Origin: Imbricaverruca yamaguchii | Taxonomy: Eukaryota; Arthropoda; Thecostraca; Neoverrucidae | DNA length: 64,000 nucleotides | Direction of reading: 5' to 3' | Assembly (NCBI GenBank): GCA_034440575.1 | Contig: JAOTOL010001459.1 | Coordinates: 620,001 to 684,000 of the forward strand | Part shown: positions 1 to 11,316 of the stretch, in pieces | How positions within the stretch are numbered: position 1 is the first letter of the stretch | How the letters are laid out: every line of letters begins with the position of its first letter | Notes under the pieces: model-generated | Databases searched by the model: none | What the model was told of the DNA's origin: nothing | Seen by the model: only the letters and a program-made list of their open reading frames with translations | Program-made: the position numbers and the translations under genes

Positions 1-169
1 AGAGAAGGCCTTTGAAGACGAGAGAGGAGGACAATGAATATGGAGGAGGGTAGGACAGAGGACGTTGAAAACCTGTAAAGAGGCTCCAGGAAATGGGACG
101 AGATACTTATGCCGCACGATGAGGCCTATAATTTGCAAGAAACCCCTAAGAGATGGTAAAAGTCGTGCC

Positions 170-650
170 GGGGTGTTTCAAATTTACGACATTGACCAAA
201 ACAAATCCGGGCGGGGACCTTGAAAATCACGCTGAGCCTGGGTGTACCAAAAAGTTACGACCGGGCCATGAAAATATATATAGTGGAACGACAGGTCGTA
301 ACATTCCACAACAGTTTCATTGGGGCCAAAACAAATGAAGACAAAACAAATGGACCTCCGAAAAAAAATGAACAAGGTCTTATGGCACACAGAGGTCATA
401 AGGATGCACAATGGCCTAAAAAGGGGCTGGGGCCGCAAATGGCAACATGGTTCCAAAACGAATAAAAGCACCGGGCGTTAAATGAAGACATCGGGATCTT
501 CGAAAACGCCCTGACATATAAAAACAATCATCGGTTCCCAAAAAAGCAACAACACTCTGAAACGAGGAGGGGTCTCGAAAATACATTAGGCCGCTGCGCA
601 AAAAGACGCAGCGGGTCCAACAAAGAACACTGAGGAAGGACCTCGGTTCG
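170..650 (+). repeat. Degenerate ~22-bp satellite array (locus 1)
   Basis: Irregular repetition of a G/C box (GGGCC, GGGNCC) followed by an A-run (AAAA) and then a loose TCACGC or CAC, at about 20-22-bp spacing. The same consensus is clearer at 7960-8390 and is reverse-complemented at 1090-1800. It is strongly diverged here, so borders are approximate. No coding feature is seen in bases 1-170 or 650-1090. Confidence 0.5.
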
Positions 651-1089
651 ACAGCCAATCTGAGAGTATAGCAGCAAAGATATCAGGTGCGTCAAAGCTG
701 AAAGAATTCTGCATTTCATAGCTACCAGAAAATGTGGGAGGTAGGAAATTAATGATCGGGTTTAAGTTCTCGATTTTTCGCAGCGAGCGCCCATACTAAG
801 CATTGCAGCACGTAAAATATGGCGCAAGTTTATCATATGACAGTAATTAGCAAAAGGCAGAAGGCCTAGCAGAAACCGTAGCATCGCAAGAAGTGTTGCA
901 AATCCGCCGAATGCGCGCACATGCACGGACATTGGCGTTGTGGCGACCGGGTGATATGAACTGGAATACCTGAAATTGGGAAATTTTTCATTTCAAAGTG
1001 ATGGGTAATATATTTTAAACTCAAGTTAGGGGTTTAATACATTTTCTAAACTCCTGCTCGTTTTAGGGGTTTGCTGCTTTTTGTGCACC

Positions 1090-1800
1090 GAGGATATCTT
1101 TAAGTGTCACGGCGTTTTCGAAAATTCCGATGTGCTTATGTGTGCTTAAGTGCTTATATGATGTGCCCCTGGTCCTTTTGTTCGATTTGGAACCATTTTG
1201 CCTTTTGTGGTTCCAGCCACTTTTTCAGATCCTTGTGCGTTAGCATGGTCCCTGCGTACCTTGGGAGCTTCTTGTGTATTTTTTTAGAGCTCCATGCATG
1301 TTTATTTAAGGCTGCAACGCATGTTTTGAGGCCCTGCCGCTTTTTGAGAGATTGTGTGCTTCAGAGCGTCAGTTGTACTTTCGACCCCCGTTGTGCTCTT
1401 GGGGTCCTGCTGTGTTTATTTGGGGCTTCTAACGCACATTTGTGGGCGTTCGGTTTAGGGGCTTCGGTGCGATTTTTATGTGTCCCAGCCTGACTTATCG
1501 CTCCCAGGCGCGTGGTTCCGGTTACCCAACGCCAGTTTGCTGGGCTTAATGCTATTTTGTGGATCTTTTCTGATTTTTTTTCTCTCAAAAGTCCGAATTC
1601 CGGCCGAACATATCGAGACCCTGGCGTCATGTATTTGTATCCCATCTCGATTTTTCGGGATTCGGTTTTTTTCGGCGGCGTACACAATTTGTGAAAGCAT
1701 CTGGTAATGTGTTTTGTGCTCCAGAGCCATTTTACTGACCCTGACATTGACTTTTTTGGAATCCCTCCTTATTTTGGAGGGCTCCAGTTTCACATTTTCG
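1090..1800 (-). repeat. Degenerate ~22-bp satellite array, inverted (locus 2)
   Basis: Recurrent GTGCGATTTTT-like and GGGGCTTC / GGTCC-like boxes alternate every ~20-22 bp. The reverse complement of the consensus is CTGGGGCCCC, then an A-run, then TCGCAC, matching the arrays at 170-650 and 7960-8390. The open frames crossing it are by-products of the repetition. Confidence 0.5.
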
Positions 1801-3130
1801 GATACTGAAAATGTTAATTTCGGGTTGAAATCCGACGAATCAGGAAAGATAGTGGTAGATTAGGTCCCTCCACAGGATAATTCAGTTGATCACTAATCAT
1901 TTCATTTCGATAGTTCCCTTTGACAAAATTGTGGTCGAAATCCCAGGCGCGTGATTTTATTCGCGAAGAATTTGTTATTTTAGCTTGTTTGACAGGTGCC
2001 TTGCAACCAGCACGAAATGTTAGACAAATTCGCAAATTTCTAAGATTCCGATCAGAAAACCAATGTAACCCACTTCTTGTTGTCACATTCGCGAAATTAT
2101 CGTCCGAGGACTGATAAATGATAGCTTAAGCTTTGCTTGGGATAGCAAGCTGGTGGTAATAAATAACAGTGGTGACGAATCTAGCTATATTCAATTATTC
2201 TTGGAGGACATAACGGTGGGTTGATCAATGGGAGATGTCTAATAGATATGCTTAGCATCAGCCTCGCTGCAATCTAGAGGTCAGCGGGAAGATTCTTCTG
2301 TTCGAAAAAAGCATTGAGACGTTGGTTGGTTTTAACACCTAGGTATTTATCCACATATTACTTATTTATACCTTGATATGTCCCAGTTTTCAGCGAAAAA
2401 AAAATATTGCTTTTGCGTGTTGAGTAAATAATGCACCATGCCAATAACAAACAGTACATTAGTATGAAATAATGTTTCCCATTCCCGAACCATACTAAGG
2501 GCTTAACAACAATAGGAGACCCAAACACAATGGAGGCCCCTTTTCGGGGAGCAGGAGGCCCCCTTTCGATCTTGCCCTCCTGGAAGAATTTCGTGGCGAC
2601 GCCACTGATGGTAGGCAACACTGATTTGCCTGTGGGTGAAATTGCTTCGTACGAGTAGATTCACCTGCTTTTGCAAGTCGAGGCTGTCCGTTGCCACAGT
2701 TCAATCTAATTTCCCAAACCACCAGTTACCTGAATTGTGTTATCATATCAGGTACTGAGTGTTCCATAATTGAATGGCCGCCTATCACAGTAGTCCTTCC
2801 GTACCACTTACATCCAAACGTTAGTACACGGCATCACGTTGACAGCCACGGATATCAAAGCATATCATCATAAATTGTTGTCTGGAACTGCCCTATGCAG
2901 AAGTAGGATTTATCGCTTCCAACAGGGCAAGTCAAAGGATGTCATCGTGGGCCGACATTACCGTTGTTTTCACTGTTTTGTTTTGCTGTTACAATTCAAA
3001 CAATGTGACTATGGATTTATTCACATCACCATGAGTGGATTCGCTTCGGAATATTCGTAAACTCCAGCTGATGTCTATGCGTGCCACGCGACATGGAAAT
3101 CGATCGAGTCATCTCACCACCCCTCTGCCT
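1801..3130. other. Gene-less stretch, nothing recognised
   Basis: Mixed-composition DNA with only short open frames and no domain, RNA or terminal-repeat signal that I could recognise. Confidence 0.5.
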
Positions 3131-3350
3131 TCTTGTGTGGCAACCTATCGCCAATTATCGGGTGGTAACAAATCGTCAGCTTTCAGGTGGCAATATATCG
3201 CTCGCCAGTTGTCGAGTGATAACGTATCGCCAGTTCTCGGGTGGCAACTTATCGCCAGTTCCTGAGTGGTAACAAATCGTCAATTTTCGGGTTGTAATGT
3301 ATCACCATTTATCTGGCGATAGGCATCGCCAGGTCTCTGGTGATAGCGTG
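3131..3350 (+). repeat. Short minisatellite, ~25-27-bp unit
   Basis: About eight degenerate units built on TATCGCCAGTT followed by TCGGGTGGYAAC, for example around 3138, 3166, 3222 and 3245. Unit length varies because of small indels. Confidence 0.65.
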
Positions 3351-3837
3351 TTAATGTGCTGCAGTTATTGTTGACGCTTGCTCGAAGTATAGAGCGCTCC
3401 GAGTGCAGGACTGGCCGGATCGTATGTCTGGCACGTGGCACGTATCACGTGTCGTAACACATTTGTTGAACAGACGGCACATGACCCTCCGTTCTGTGCA
3501 TGGCACGTGCTTGGAACGCACCGTATACTGGGTGACGCCCGAGCTGCGGCACGCCATTGTATCAGACGCACCGTAAACTGGCTGACGCCCGAGCGGCGCG
3601 GCGCCAGCTGACCGTTCTGGTTTGGCAGCTCCGTGCCGCCAGTCTGAGCCCACCAACTGTCGGCGGGCGGTGGCGCCGGTCGGGAAGTAACGGATCCGCC
3701 ACATGCTGTCGCCCGTCCCCCGGCCGGCCGTCGGGCAGAGCTGTTGGACTACTGGTCATCTTTGCAGTCGTCCGTCTGCTCTGTCGTCCGTCTGCAGTCG
3801 TCCGTCTGTCGGGCAGAGCTGTTGGACTACTGGTCGT

Positions 3838-4812
3838 CCATGCTGTCGTCCGTCCCCGGGCCGGCTGTCGTCCGTTCCCCGGCCGGCTGTCGTCCGTCCC
3901 CCGGCCGGCTGTCGTCCGTCCCCCGGCCGGCTGTCGTCCGTCCCCCGGCCGTCTGTCGTCCGTCCCCCGGCCGTCTGTCGTCCGTCCCCCGGCCGGCTGT
4001 CGTCCGTCGCCCGGCCGGCTGTCGTCCGTCGCCCGGCCGGCTGTCGTCCGTCCCCCGGCCGGCTGTCGTCCGTCCCCCGGCCGGCTGTCGTCCGTCCCCC
4101 GGCCGGCTGTCGTCCGTCCCCCGGCCGGCTGTCGTCCGTCGCCCGGCCGTCTGTCGTCCGTCCCCCGGCCGGCTGTCGTCCGTCCCCCGGCCGGCTGTCG
4201 TCCGTCCCCCGGCCGTCTGTCGTCCGTCCCCCGGCCGTCTGTCGTCCGTCCCCCGGCCGGCTGTCGTCCGTCCCCCGGCCGTCTGTCGTCCGTCCCCGGC
4301 CGGCTGTCGTCCGTCCCCGGCCGCTGTCGTCCTCCCGGCCGCTTTCCCCGGCCGGCTGTTCCGTCCCCGGCCGCTTCCCCCGGCCGGCTGTCGTCCGTCC
4401 CCGGCCGGCTGTCGTCCGTCCCCGGCCGTCTGTCGTCCGTCCCCGGCGTTTCGTCCGTCCCCGGCCGGCTGTCGTCGTCCCCGGCCGGCTGTCGTCCGTC
4501 CCCCGGCCGGCTGTCGTCCGTCCCCCGGCCGGCTGTCGTCCGTCCCCCGGCCGCTGTCGTCCGTCCCCGGCCGGCTGTCGTCCGTCCCCGGCCGGCTGTC
4601 GTCCGTCCCCGGCCGGCTGTCGTCCGTCCCCCCGTCCGTCCCCCGGCCGGCTGTCGTCCGTCCCCCGGCCGGCTGTCGTCCGTCCCCCGGCCGGCTGTCG
4701 TCCGTCCCCCGGCCGGCTGTCGTCCGTCCCCCGGCCGGCTGTCGTCCGTCCCCCGGCCGGCTGTCGTCCGTCCCCCGGCCGGCTGTCGTCCGTCCCCCGG
4801 CCGGCTGTCGGG
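3838..4812 (+). repeat. GC-rich 22-bp minisatellite (~44 units)
   Basis: Tandem units of 22 bp (some 21) reading GTCCGTCCCCC then GGCCGGCTGTC, with variants in which GGC becomes GTC. The array is bracketed by a non-array motif GTCGGGCAGAGCTGTTGG(A) ACTACTGGTC near 3730, 3810 and 4807, so the core grew inside an older tandem duplication. Because 22 is not a multiple of 3 and the unit has no stop codon, frames of several hundred residues are open in at least four registers. These are artefacts, not genes. The complementary strand is rich in G-runs. Confidence 0.93.
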
Positions 4813-5408
4813 CAGAGCTGTTAGACTACTGGTCGTCCTTGCAGTCCGCCATATCCATGAATCGCCGCCACAGGCCGGTCGGCTAGAGGCACAGCAGCGA
4901 CAACCCGGCTGCAATTGGGGCGGTTATGTCGTGTACAATAGTCGGTGGGACGATTGTTTTGTGTGCAATAGTCTGCTGGTTTCAATATTTACTTACACGG
5001 AGGATCACCAAGGTAGTCCTTAAATTCAGCGTCACGTGAGCTATTTTTGCTCATGTAAACTGATTCCTCCGTCTTTGGTGCTTGGGGCCCAGATGAGGTT
5101 CAATCTTAGTCAGGGTCAAATGTTCCGATTGACTAAGAAATCTGACACCAACAAACTTGCTTGTCTTGAAATACCGGGGGCTTATTAATTGATGTATCTA
5201 CTTAGTTGCATAATGTGTGATTGAACTTGTCAAAGTTGCGCGAACAGGGCACTCATGTCTAACGATGTGAACATTGTAGTATGCGAACAATGCAGTTGCT
5301 GAACCTACATCTGATGTACCTCCTACAAGTTGTTCATGGGGAGAGTATCATATACCTGAAGCGGCAAAATGCTGTGTTGATGCCTGTCAAAAGGGGAAGC
5401 AGCTATAT

Positions 5409-5570
5409 GGTGGTGGTTATTGGTTTTACGACACCTCGACCGTTGAGTCATGTAGCGTCGCCAATCTCTCACGCCGATTGGTTGCGGGCGAAGAGTACGG
5501 AGAGGTGAGGCTCGAACCCACTATCTTTCGATTGTAAGACGGGCAACTTACCCCTAGACTACTCGTCTCC
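5409..5570 (-). repeat. tRNA-derived SINE copy 1
   Basis: Read on the minus strand, a tRNA-like head carries an A-box-like TAGTCTAGGGGTAAGTTGC and a B-box-like GGGTTCGAGCC. It is followed by a conserved tail (CGCCCGCAACCAATCGGCG ... CGACGCTACATGACTCAACG) ending in AAAACCAATAACCACCACC. The same head and tail recur at 26268-26437 and 59114-59280, which identifies a dispersed family rather than a tRNA gene. Confidence 0.8.
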
Positions 5571-5881
5571 GCAGCTATAGGGGTTCATGAATTTCGGGAT
5601 TAGTTGAGACTTTAAGAAGAACATTATTTTTCGGGAATCGGTGAGAAAATACCCGAATATTATGTTCGCGCAAAACCATTAGCAATGAAAGCCAATACTT
5701 CAAGTCCATTTCTCTGAACGCACTTATAACATGTAACTTCGTTTACAACGGAGACTTCACACAAACTTGAAAGACCTTTTGCAATTGAATTTCAGCCACG
5801 TGGATAATCCCTCCTCATAAAGAAAATTTGAGAGAAAATGTAATTGGGTCTGGAACATTGCGATGACATGTGATACCATAT

Positions 5882-6690
5882 CAGTAGCGCAACCAGGAGG
5901 GGCCAAGGGGTCATGCCCCCCAAATTGTTTTGGGGGCCCGCTCCGAGCCCTGGCTAGGGGCCCGCGAAGCAGATCTGTGGCTAGAATCAGGGGCCCTTTG
6001 AACCAACTGTAAATCTGGGGCCCATTTTAACCAGGGCCCGCCTCGAACCGGGGCCCATTTTTATTCAGGAGCCCGCATTGAACCAATAGATAAATTGGAA
6101 GCGGCCCCCTGCTCAGAACCAGGGGCCGCTTCAACCTGAGACCCTGTCTTGAACCAGGGGCTCTCTGGAACCAGGGGCCCGCTTCGAACCGGGCCCACTT
6201 TGATCCAGGGGCCCGCATTGAACCAATAGTCCGCTTAAAACTATGGGTCCGCTTTTACCTGGGGCCCGCCTCGAACCGGGGCACATTTTGATTCGTGGGC
6301 CCGCATTGAACCAATAGCCCGCTTAGAACCAGGGGCCCGCTTCAACCAGGGGCCCTGTCTTGAACCAGGGGCTCTCTGGAACCAGGGGCCCGCTTCGAAC
6401 CGGGCCCACTTTGATCCATTAAAGTACACTTTTTAATATATTTAATTTAACGCTTTGATCAGCATTAAACTACCCAACATGGACCCAAATTTGGCTCAAA
6501 CCTAAAAAAACTTGTAGGTAGGTTACCTAAATATTTATTTGGAGGGGAAAAAACTGGCTTGGTTTGTGCTATTGACTAGGTACGTCAATATATGGTGCCA
6601 CAATGTATGCAGAGTCCTTGAAGGGCTGTTTTTCTATTTTCATGCATATATTTCTAGCCTTGGAATGAGGATTTATGTTCGGTGTTACAT

Positions 6691-6756
<66 letters not shown>

Positions 6757-6949
6757 ACTGATTTATCTGGGAGGAAAGAGCACGTAAAATAAAAATGCTT
6801 TTATTTCTGCAAAGTTTTACAAACATAGGGGCCCGCTCAAAAGTAAGTGCATGTTTTCCGCAGACTTTTCAAAAACATGAGGGGGCCCGCTTGCGAGGGG
6901 GCCCGCTCTCCAACCATGCTCCCGAACTGAAACCGTGGTTGCGCTACTG
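5882..6949 (+). mobile_element. Non-autonomous hAT transposon (1,068 bp) with internal GGGGCCC array
   Basis: The left terminus CAGTAGCGCAACCA is matched by the reverse complement of the right terminus (TGGTTGCGCTACTG). The element is flanked on both sides by the identical 8-bp TACCATAT (5874-5881 and 6950-6957). A CAG-type inverted terminus with an 8-bp target duplication is the hAT signature. There is no transposase frame. The interior holds a ~20-bp tandem array (GGGGCCCGC then TTCGAACCA-type spacer, 5930-6420), a (TA)n tract at 6693-6754, and more GGGGCCCGC boxes at 6828-6912. It must have been moved in trans by another hAT. Confidence 0.88.
6693..6754. repeat. (TA)n microsatellite
   Basis: About 31 uninterrupted TA dinucleotides, inside the hAT element. 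Confidence 0.98.
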
Positions 6950-6957
6950 TACCATAT

Positions 6958-7960
6958 TCTTCAGAACTCGGCAAATCAAAATAAAACACTCTTACGCATC
7001 CACTGGTGTGCTACTTCAAGCGTCTTCATTTAGTGAATGTATTAGAGGTTTTTCTTAAATCGAACATGAAAAGACAAGATTTCGCATGTCTGTGGCATTC
7101 ATGTCGCGTGCTTTTGGTTTATATCACCTGTTCCTCTGAAGTTTAAAGATGCCTTAGAGGGGACATGGTACACTTTTTTGCTCAACTTTCCGAACATTTA
7201 TTACGAATGACGGCAACATGGGACCAAATACCCCCCCCGTATAATCGGACTGACAGTGATGATTACACTGACTGACAGCGATGATCGCATTAACTGACAA
7301 TGATGATGTCTGTGCGAGAGTGTGGGTTTCATCCAGCTATGCAAGGCAAAATATGCATGCGACTGCTAAGGGCTTCCCGTGATATCTCAATGACCATTGG
7401 ACCATTACAAATATTGTTCGGAAAACTTGAGTTAGCTACATTTCTATGAGAACATATTTTGGAAAAGTTCAAAGCGGCTAACACAGGAGGAAAAAATAAG
7501 GGAAGTGATGCCAACATCTGATTTGCTATAGCTCTTAGACCAGGTCTCGCATTCAGGTCCAATACTGCCAATCGGCTCCAAATTAAGTGCTTTCAGTTGT
7601 GAGCTAATAGCAACATAGGCGCATCCTGGGTAACCCGAAATGGGAGACAACGCGCGAAAGCTTCCAGATGCAGCCGCCAGGGCGGCGACACATGCGATTA
7701 GGACGTGAATTGCCCGTCTCATTAGTCGTGACAATGCCTTTTGCTTGTGAAGAGCGGGAGATTGGAGTGGAAGAAGTGTCCTACAATTAATTACTTGGTG
7801 TTGGGAAGTTCGAAGCTGAGTTCCTGGTTTCGCATATAGGTAATTTCTGTGTATGGGTAGAGCCAGTGGCCTACCGAAGGAGGGGCAAAGAGGACAGTGC
7901 CCTTTTGTCCCACAATCCCTGAGAGACTGTTGGGGCCACCAAGAATGTCGCCGTGATATA
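6958..7960. other. Gene-less stretch
   Basis: Contains a small ~25-bp repeat around ACTGACAG(C/T)GATGAT at 7243-7310. No coding or RNA feature is recognised. Confidence 0.45.
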
Positions 7961-8390
7961 GAAAAATAGCACCGGACCGCTTAAAAATCACGCTGGGACC
8001 CTAAGGATCGCACCGTACAAAAATCGGACCCATCACACTGGGGGCCGCAAGAAGTCACACAGAAACCAATGAAAATGGCTGGGCCCCCAAAATTGCAACG
8101 ATGCTCGTGGAACTTACATTTGGGCCCTAAAAATCCCACATGGCTAAAAAATGACCCCACACGGGGTTGCCAAAAAGTTGGATCTGAAAATGTCATTGGG
8201 TCAAAGAAGTCGCACCGGGCCCCATTAAAATCACGCTTGGTTCCAAGAAGTCTTGCGGTGGTCATCGATAAAGACACTGGGGCCCAAAAAAGACTGGCCG
8301 GGCCCATAAAAATCACGCTGGGGCTGAAAAGTTCGAGCTGGGACCCTGAAAGCCACGCTGTGACTCCCAAAAAATTCAACAAGGACGTGA
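7960..8390 (+). repeat. Degenerate ~22-bp satellite array (locus 3, clearest copy)
   Basis: Approximately twenty diverged units with consensus CTGGGGCCCC, an A-run of 4-6, then TCGCAC or TCACAC. Well-preserved units lie near 7995, 8078, 8215, 8280 and 8305. Both strands stay largely open, giving spurious reading frames. Confidence 0.7.
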
Positions 8391-9590
8391 TGGTGTATCA
8401 GGGACCCGCCTTTTTATCATTTGGAAGCCACCACACGCTTCCGTACCTGGATTCTGTAATCGACTCAGTATTGTATGTACATATATAAATATTGAACATA
8501 TTTATAAGCGCAAAATGTACAATAAATGCTTATTCTGCATCGATGATGTGGGCTAGAAACTAGTGCTCATGGACAGCATCGAAACTTGGTCTGACATGCC
8601 CCCCTGATGTCTGTAATCGTCTCTGATTAACCAAACGAAACAAGAAGTTTGCATGACAGGTCCAAAAGAACTTTCGGAACATTCATGAAATTTCAGCATA
8701 CTATCATAGCGCGATAAGAAACGGCAAGCAAAAGACTTAAAATTCAGAAGTTCTCCTTAAACGACTGACTTGCAATGCAGAGCATCTGGTGCTCTATCAG
8801 TCATGCAAATAATAAGAGCAATCCAGACAAAAGTCGCAGAAGGCGACAGCTGCTCTCAATCCCGAATCCAGAGGTCATACCCCAGGTTTAGCGCTGGAGA
8901 AATTGGAGCTAATTTTCCAATTGAGATCTTAAACCCACCTGTCACATGCACCTATACACCCTTGGTGGGAGTTCACCCCAAGTTTGCAGCTCGCTTGATG
9001 CTTGCCAGTGAGTGTGGCAATGCCCGTCTCAGAAGGGTGCCAGTATGGGCGGCAAATCCTCCGTACAACCTGCAGCCCACAGGCGATGCACAATCGTGCA
9101 TGTTCGTCTTTAAAGTATCCGCCGAATCAAACGGTATTATGCAGATGTTGCGACGTCACCAATCGACGCCAATTCCGCAAATCGTGTTGCAGGTGCAAGT
9201 CCACGCGACGCGCATATTATTTTTGTGTGCACTTGGTGAACATGCGAACATTCACGCCGATATGCAATATTAAAACTTGCATAAATAGAGACGAACGGTT
9301 CGATCCACACCGATCATGCGCTCGGTAGACCTAAAACAAGGCGCACCCTCATGCTTTCTTTTCCTTCTTCAAAAGATGACTAAGCCACTGTGTGTAAATC
9401 CGAGGAATTCCGGCCAGACACGAGCGGTGCGAATGCCACATGTGTCAGACAGCGCCTGCACCAGTGCAACTCACGTCTCCTGGAAGCGATGACTAAGGCG
9501 CAGCACGGGAAGCCCCGGGAAGTGAGTCGGACACAGAAATCGAGGAGTCAGCAGCCATATTAGGTACTATGTCGCATTGAGGGACGTGGC
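8391..9590. other. Gene-less stretch with an unassigned open frame
   Basis: An open frame of 167 codons (8770-9273, plus strand) has no recognisable domain, and its residue composition does not look selected. I leave it unannotated as a gene. Confidence 0.35.
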
Positions 9591-9591
9591 G

Positions 9592-9741
9592 AGCGGGCGA
9601 GTAGTCTAGTGGTAAGATGATCGTCTCCCAGGCGAACAGCTGTCAGCTCGAGTCCCCCCGTCGCTATTCTTCGCCCGCAACTAATCGGCGTGGGAGACTG
9701 ACGAGACTATATCACAACAGTCCACGCGTCGAAAAGCCAGT
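9592..9741 (+). repeat. tRNA-derived SINE copy 2
   Basis: The head GCGAGTAGTCTAGTGGTAAG (A-box-like) is followed by GCTCGAGTCC (B-box-like). The family tail follows (CGCCCGCAACTAATCGGCG ... GAAAAGCCAGTAACCACC). The 3' end runs into the CAC/CCG microsatellite, consistent with growth of the SINE's own CCA-rich tail. Confidence 0.75.
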
Positions 9742-9837
9742 AACCACCACCACCACCCACCACCCACCACCCACCACCACCCACCACTCACCACCCACCA
9801 CCACCACCACCACCACCACTACCCACCCACCGCCGCC

Positions 9838-9868
<31 letters not shown>

Positions 9869-9870
9869 CC
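9742..9870. repeat. (CAC)n-(CCG)n compound microsatellite
   Basis: CAC triplets pass into CCG triplets directly after the SINE 3' end. Polyproline or polyglycine frames across it are artefacts. Confidence 0.95.
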
Positions 9871-11008
9871 ATCCGAAAAGCCGTGTCTAGTTTGGTAGGG
9901 TCGAGCCGGGCGCGCCAATGTGCGGCGGTGGAGGATGCAGGACATCCTGCCCTGCAGACATCCAGTCGGTCATTAGGTGAGCGCCGACCACACCGACTCA
10001 GTTCACGCGACGTCTGTCACAAACGGCCAGAAATGCACGCCTGGAGAGCCGCTCCTCCAAGGGTTTGACAGAGTGGTAATCCCTTTCCGGGTTGTGCTTG
10101 AAGGCCTCTGGACATACTACTTCCATAACGACGAAATAAAAATGAGTGTGGTGTTGGAATAAGAGTTTGATGTGTTGTTAGCGGATATCTTTCCTCATCG
10201 CCTTAAGCGGCACACGCTGAGTTCCCTGGGCCGAAGCGGACTCGTGCTGGGGAATGGCTCGTTAGAACGGCACGCCAGCTGAAGGTCAGACCGACAGCGA
10301 TTCGACCAAATCCAAGGCTGTACCCACAGTACACTTTATCGAATAAACCCGTCTCAAAACATAAAATTTAACTGCAGGTTGGTCAACTGGTTCTGTCGTG
10401 GGATTGCGTGCATCTGGGGAGAGGGTTTGCCAGAGCTGGGCAGCCTTGAATGCAAAATGTAGATGCAAGATCAGCGTTAGGGATGGAAGCAATTTCTCCC
10501 ATGTTCATATCCGTGCTAAGCCGAAATATCAGGCTCCAAAGTAAATGAACGGATCAATTTTCATAATATTAATATTAATATTAATCACTTGGTAACTGAT
10601 TTACGAACAGAATAACAATGCTCTGTTTTTTATATCTATATATTTGCATGCATGTCGTCCTTCATTAAAAACAACCTCATGTCGAACATTTACCAACTTC
10701 CTTTGCAGTATTTGCAAAATAAGTCCGGTATACGGACTTGTTGAAGACACGTACATCACACGCGGCATAACCAAAACATCCTGACAAGGGAAAACGATCG
10801 TCAATATTTGTTTCCTGATGGGAATTGTGGAGTCATATCCAGTCACCATTCGAAAAAAAAGTGATGGAGCGGTAGCAGCCGTCAGCGAAAGTTGATGTTT
10901 CGAGTTCAGCCCACTTGACAGCTGTATTGCTGTTCCCTTATGACTGTGATGATATGTGATATGAACACTAATCTCCCAGAAAATGACGTTTAAAATGTCC
11001 ATCAGCAT
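9871..11008. other. Gene-less stretch before the Gypsy element
   Basis: Intermediate-GC DNA with a small ATT-repeat at 10566-10587 (AATATT units). No gene is recognised. The first (signal-peptide) exon of the downstream chitinase could lie in or before this interval, but no clear candidate is visible. Confidence 0.4.
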
Positions 11009-11195
11009 TGTTGCGCCTCTGACGATGGTCCGGTCACCACTCGCTGTATTTTGTCGCACACACGGGACCACCATCCGCCGCCCGCTGGCGCCGTACAATG
11101 TCTGACCTTGACCGACCCCGTCCGGCCCGGCACCACCGCGCACATTCCCCGAGGCATTGGCCGACCGAGCCAGCCGAGCCGGCAGATACATAACA
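11009..11195 (-). repeat. 3' LTR of the Gypsy element (187 bp)
   Basis: Starts TGTTGCGCCTCTGACG and ends GCAGATACATAACA on the plus strand. No difference from 15452-15638 was seen by eye. Confidence 0.95.
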
Positions 11196-11316
11196 ATTTA
11201 TTTTACCTTTCACAAAAAAAAAATTATCGGCGAGAACGCCGCAATGTAATATTCAAACACACCCTCACGCACGCACGCACGCACGCACACACACAGAGGT
11301 CTGGTTTTCTCACAAT

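Noticed and set aside
3557..5023. Open frames of 370-488 codons on both strands
   Set aside because: They are read through a 22-bp stop-free tandem repeat in several registers; the peptides are pure repeat with no domain.
5409..5570. Possible tRNA gene
   Set aside because: A- and B-box-like motifs are present, but the acceptor stem does not close and the same unit with a non-tRNA body recurs at several places, so it is a SINE.
6539..6826. Frames rich in YIYIYI on both strands
   Set aside because: They are translations of the (TA)n tract inside the hAT element.
8770..9273. 167-codon open frame as a gene
   Set aside because: No recognisable domain, no splice or promoter support, ordinary chance length for this composition.
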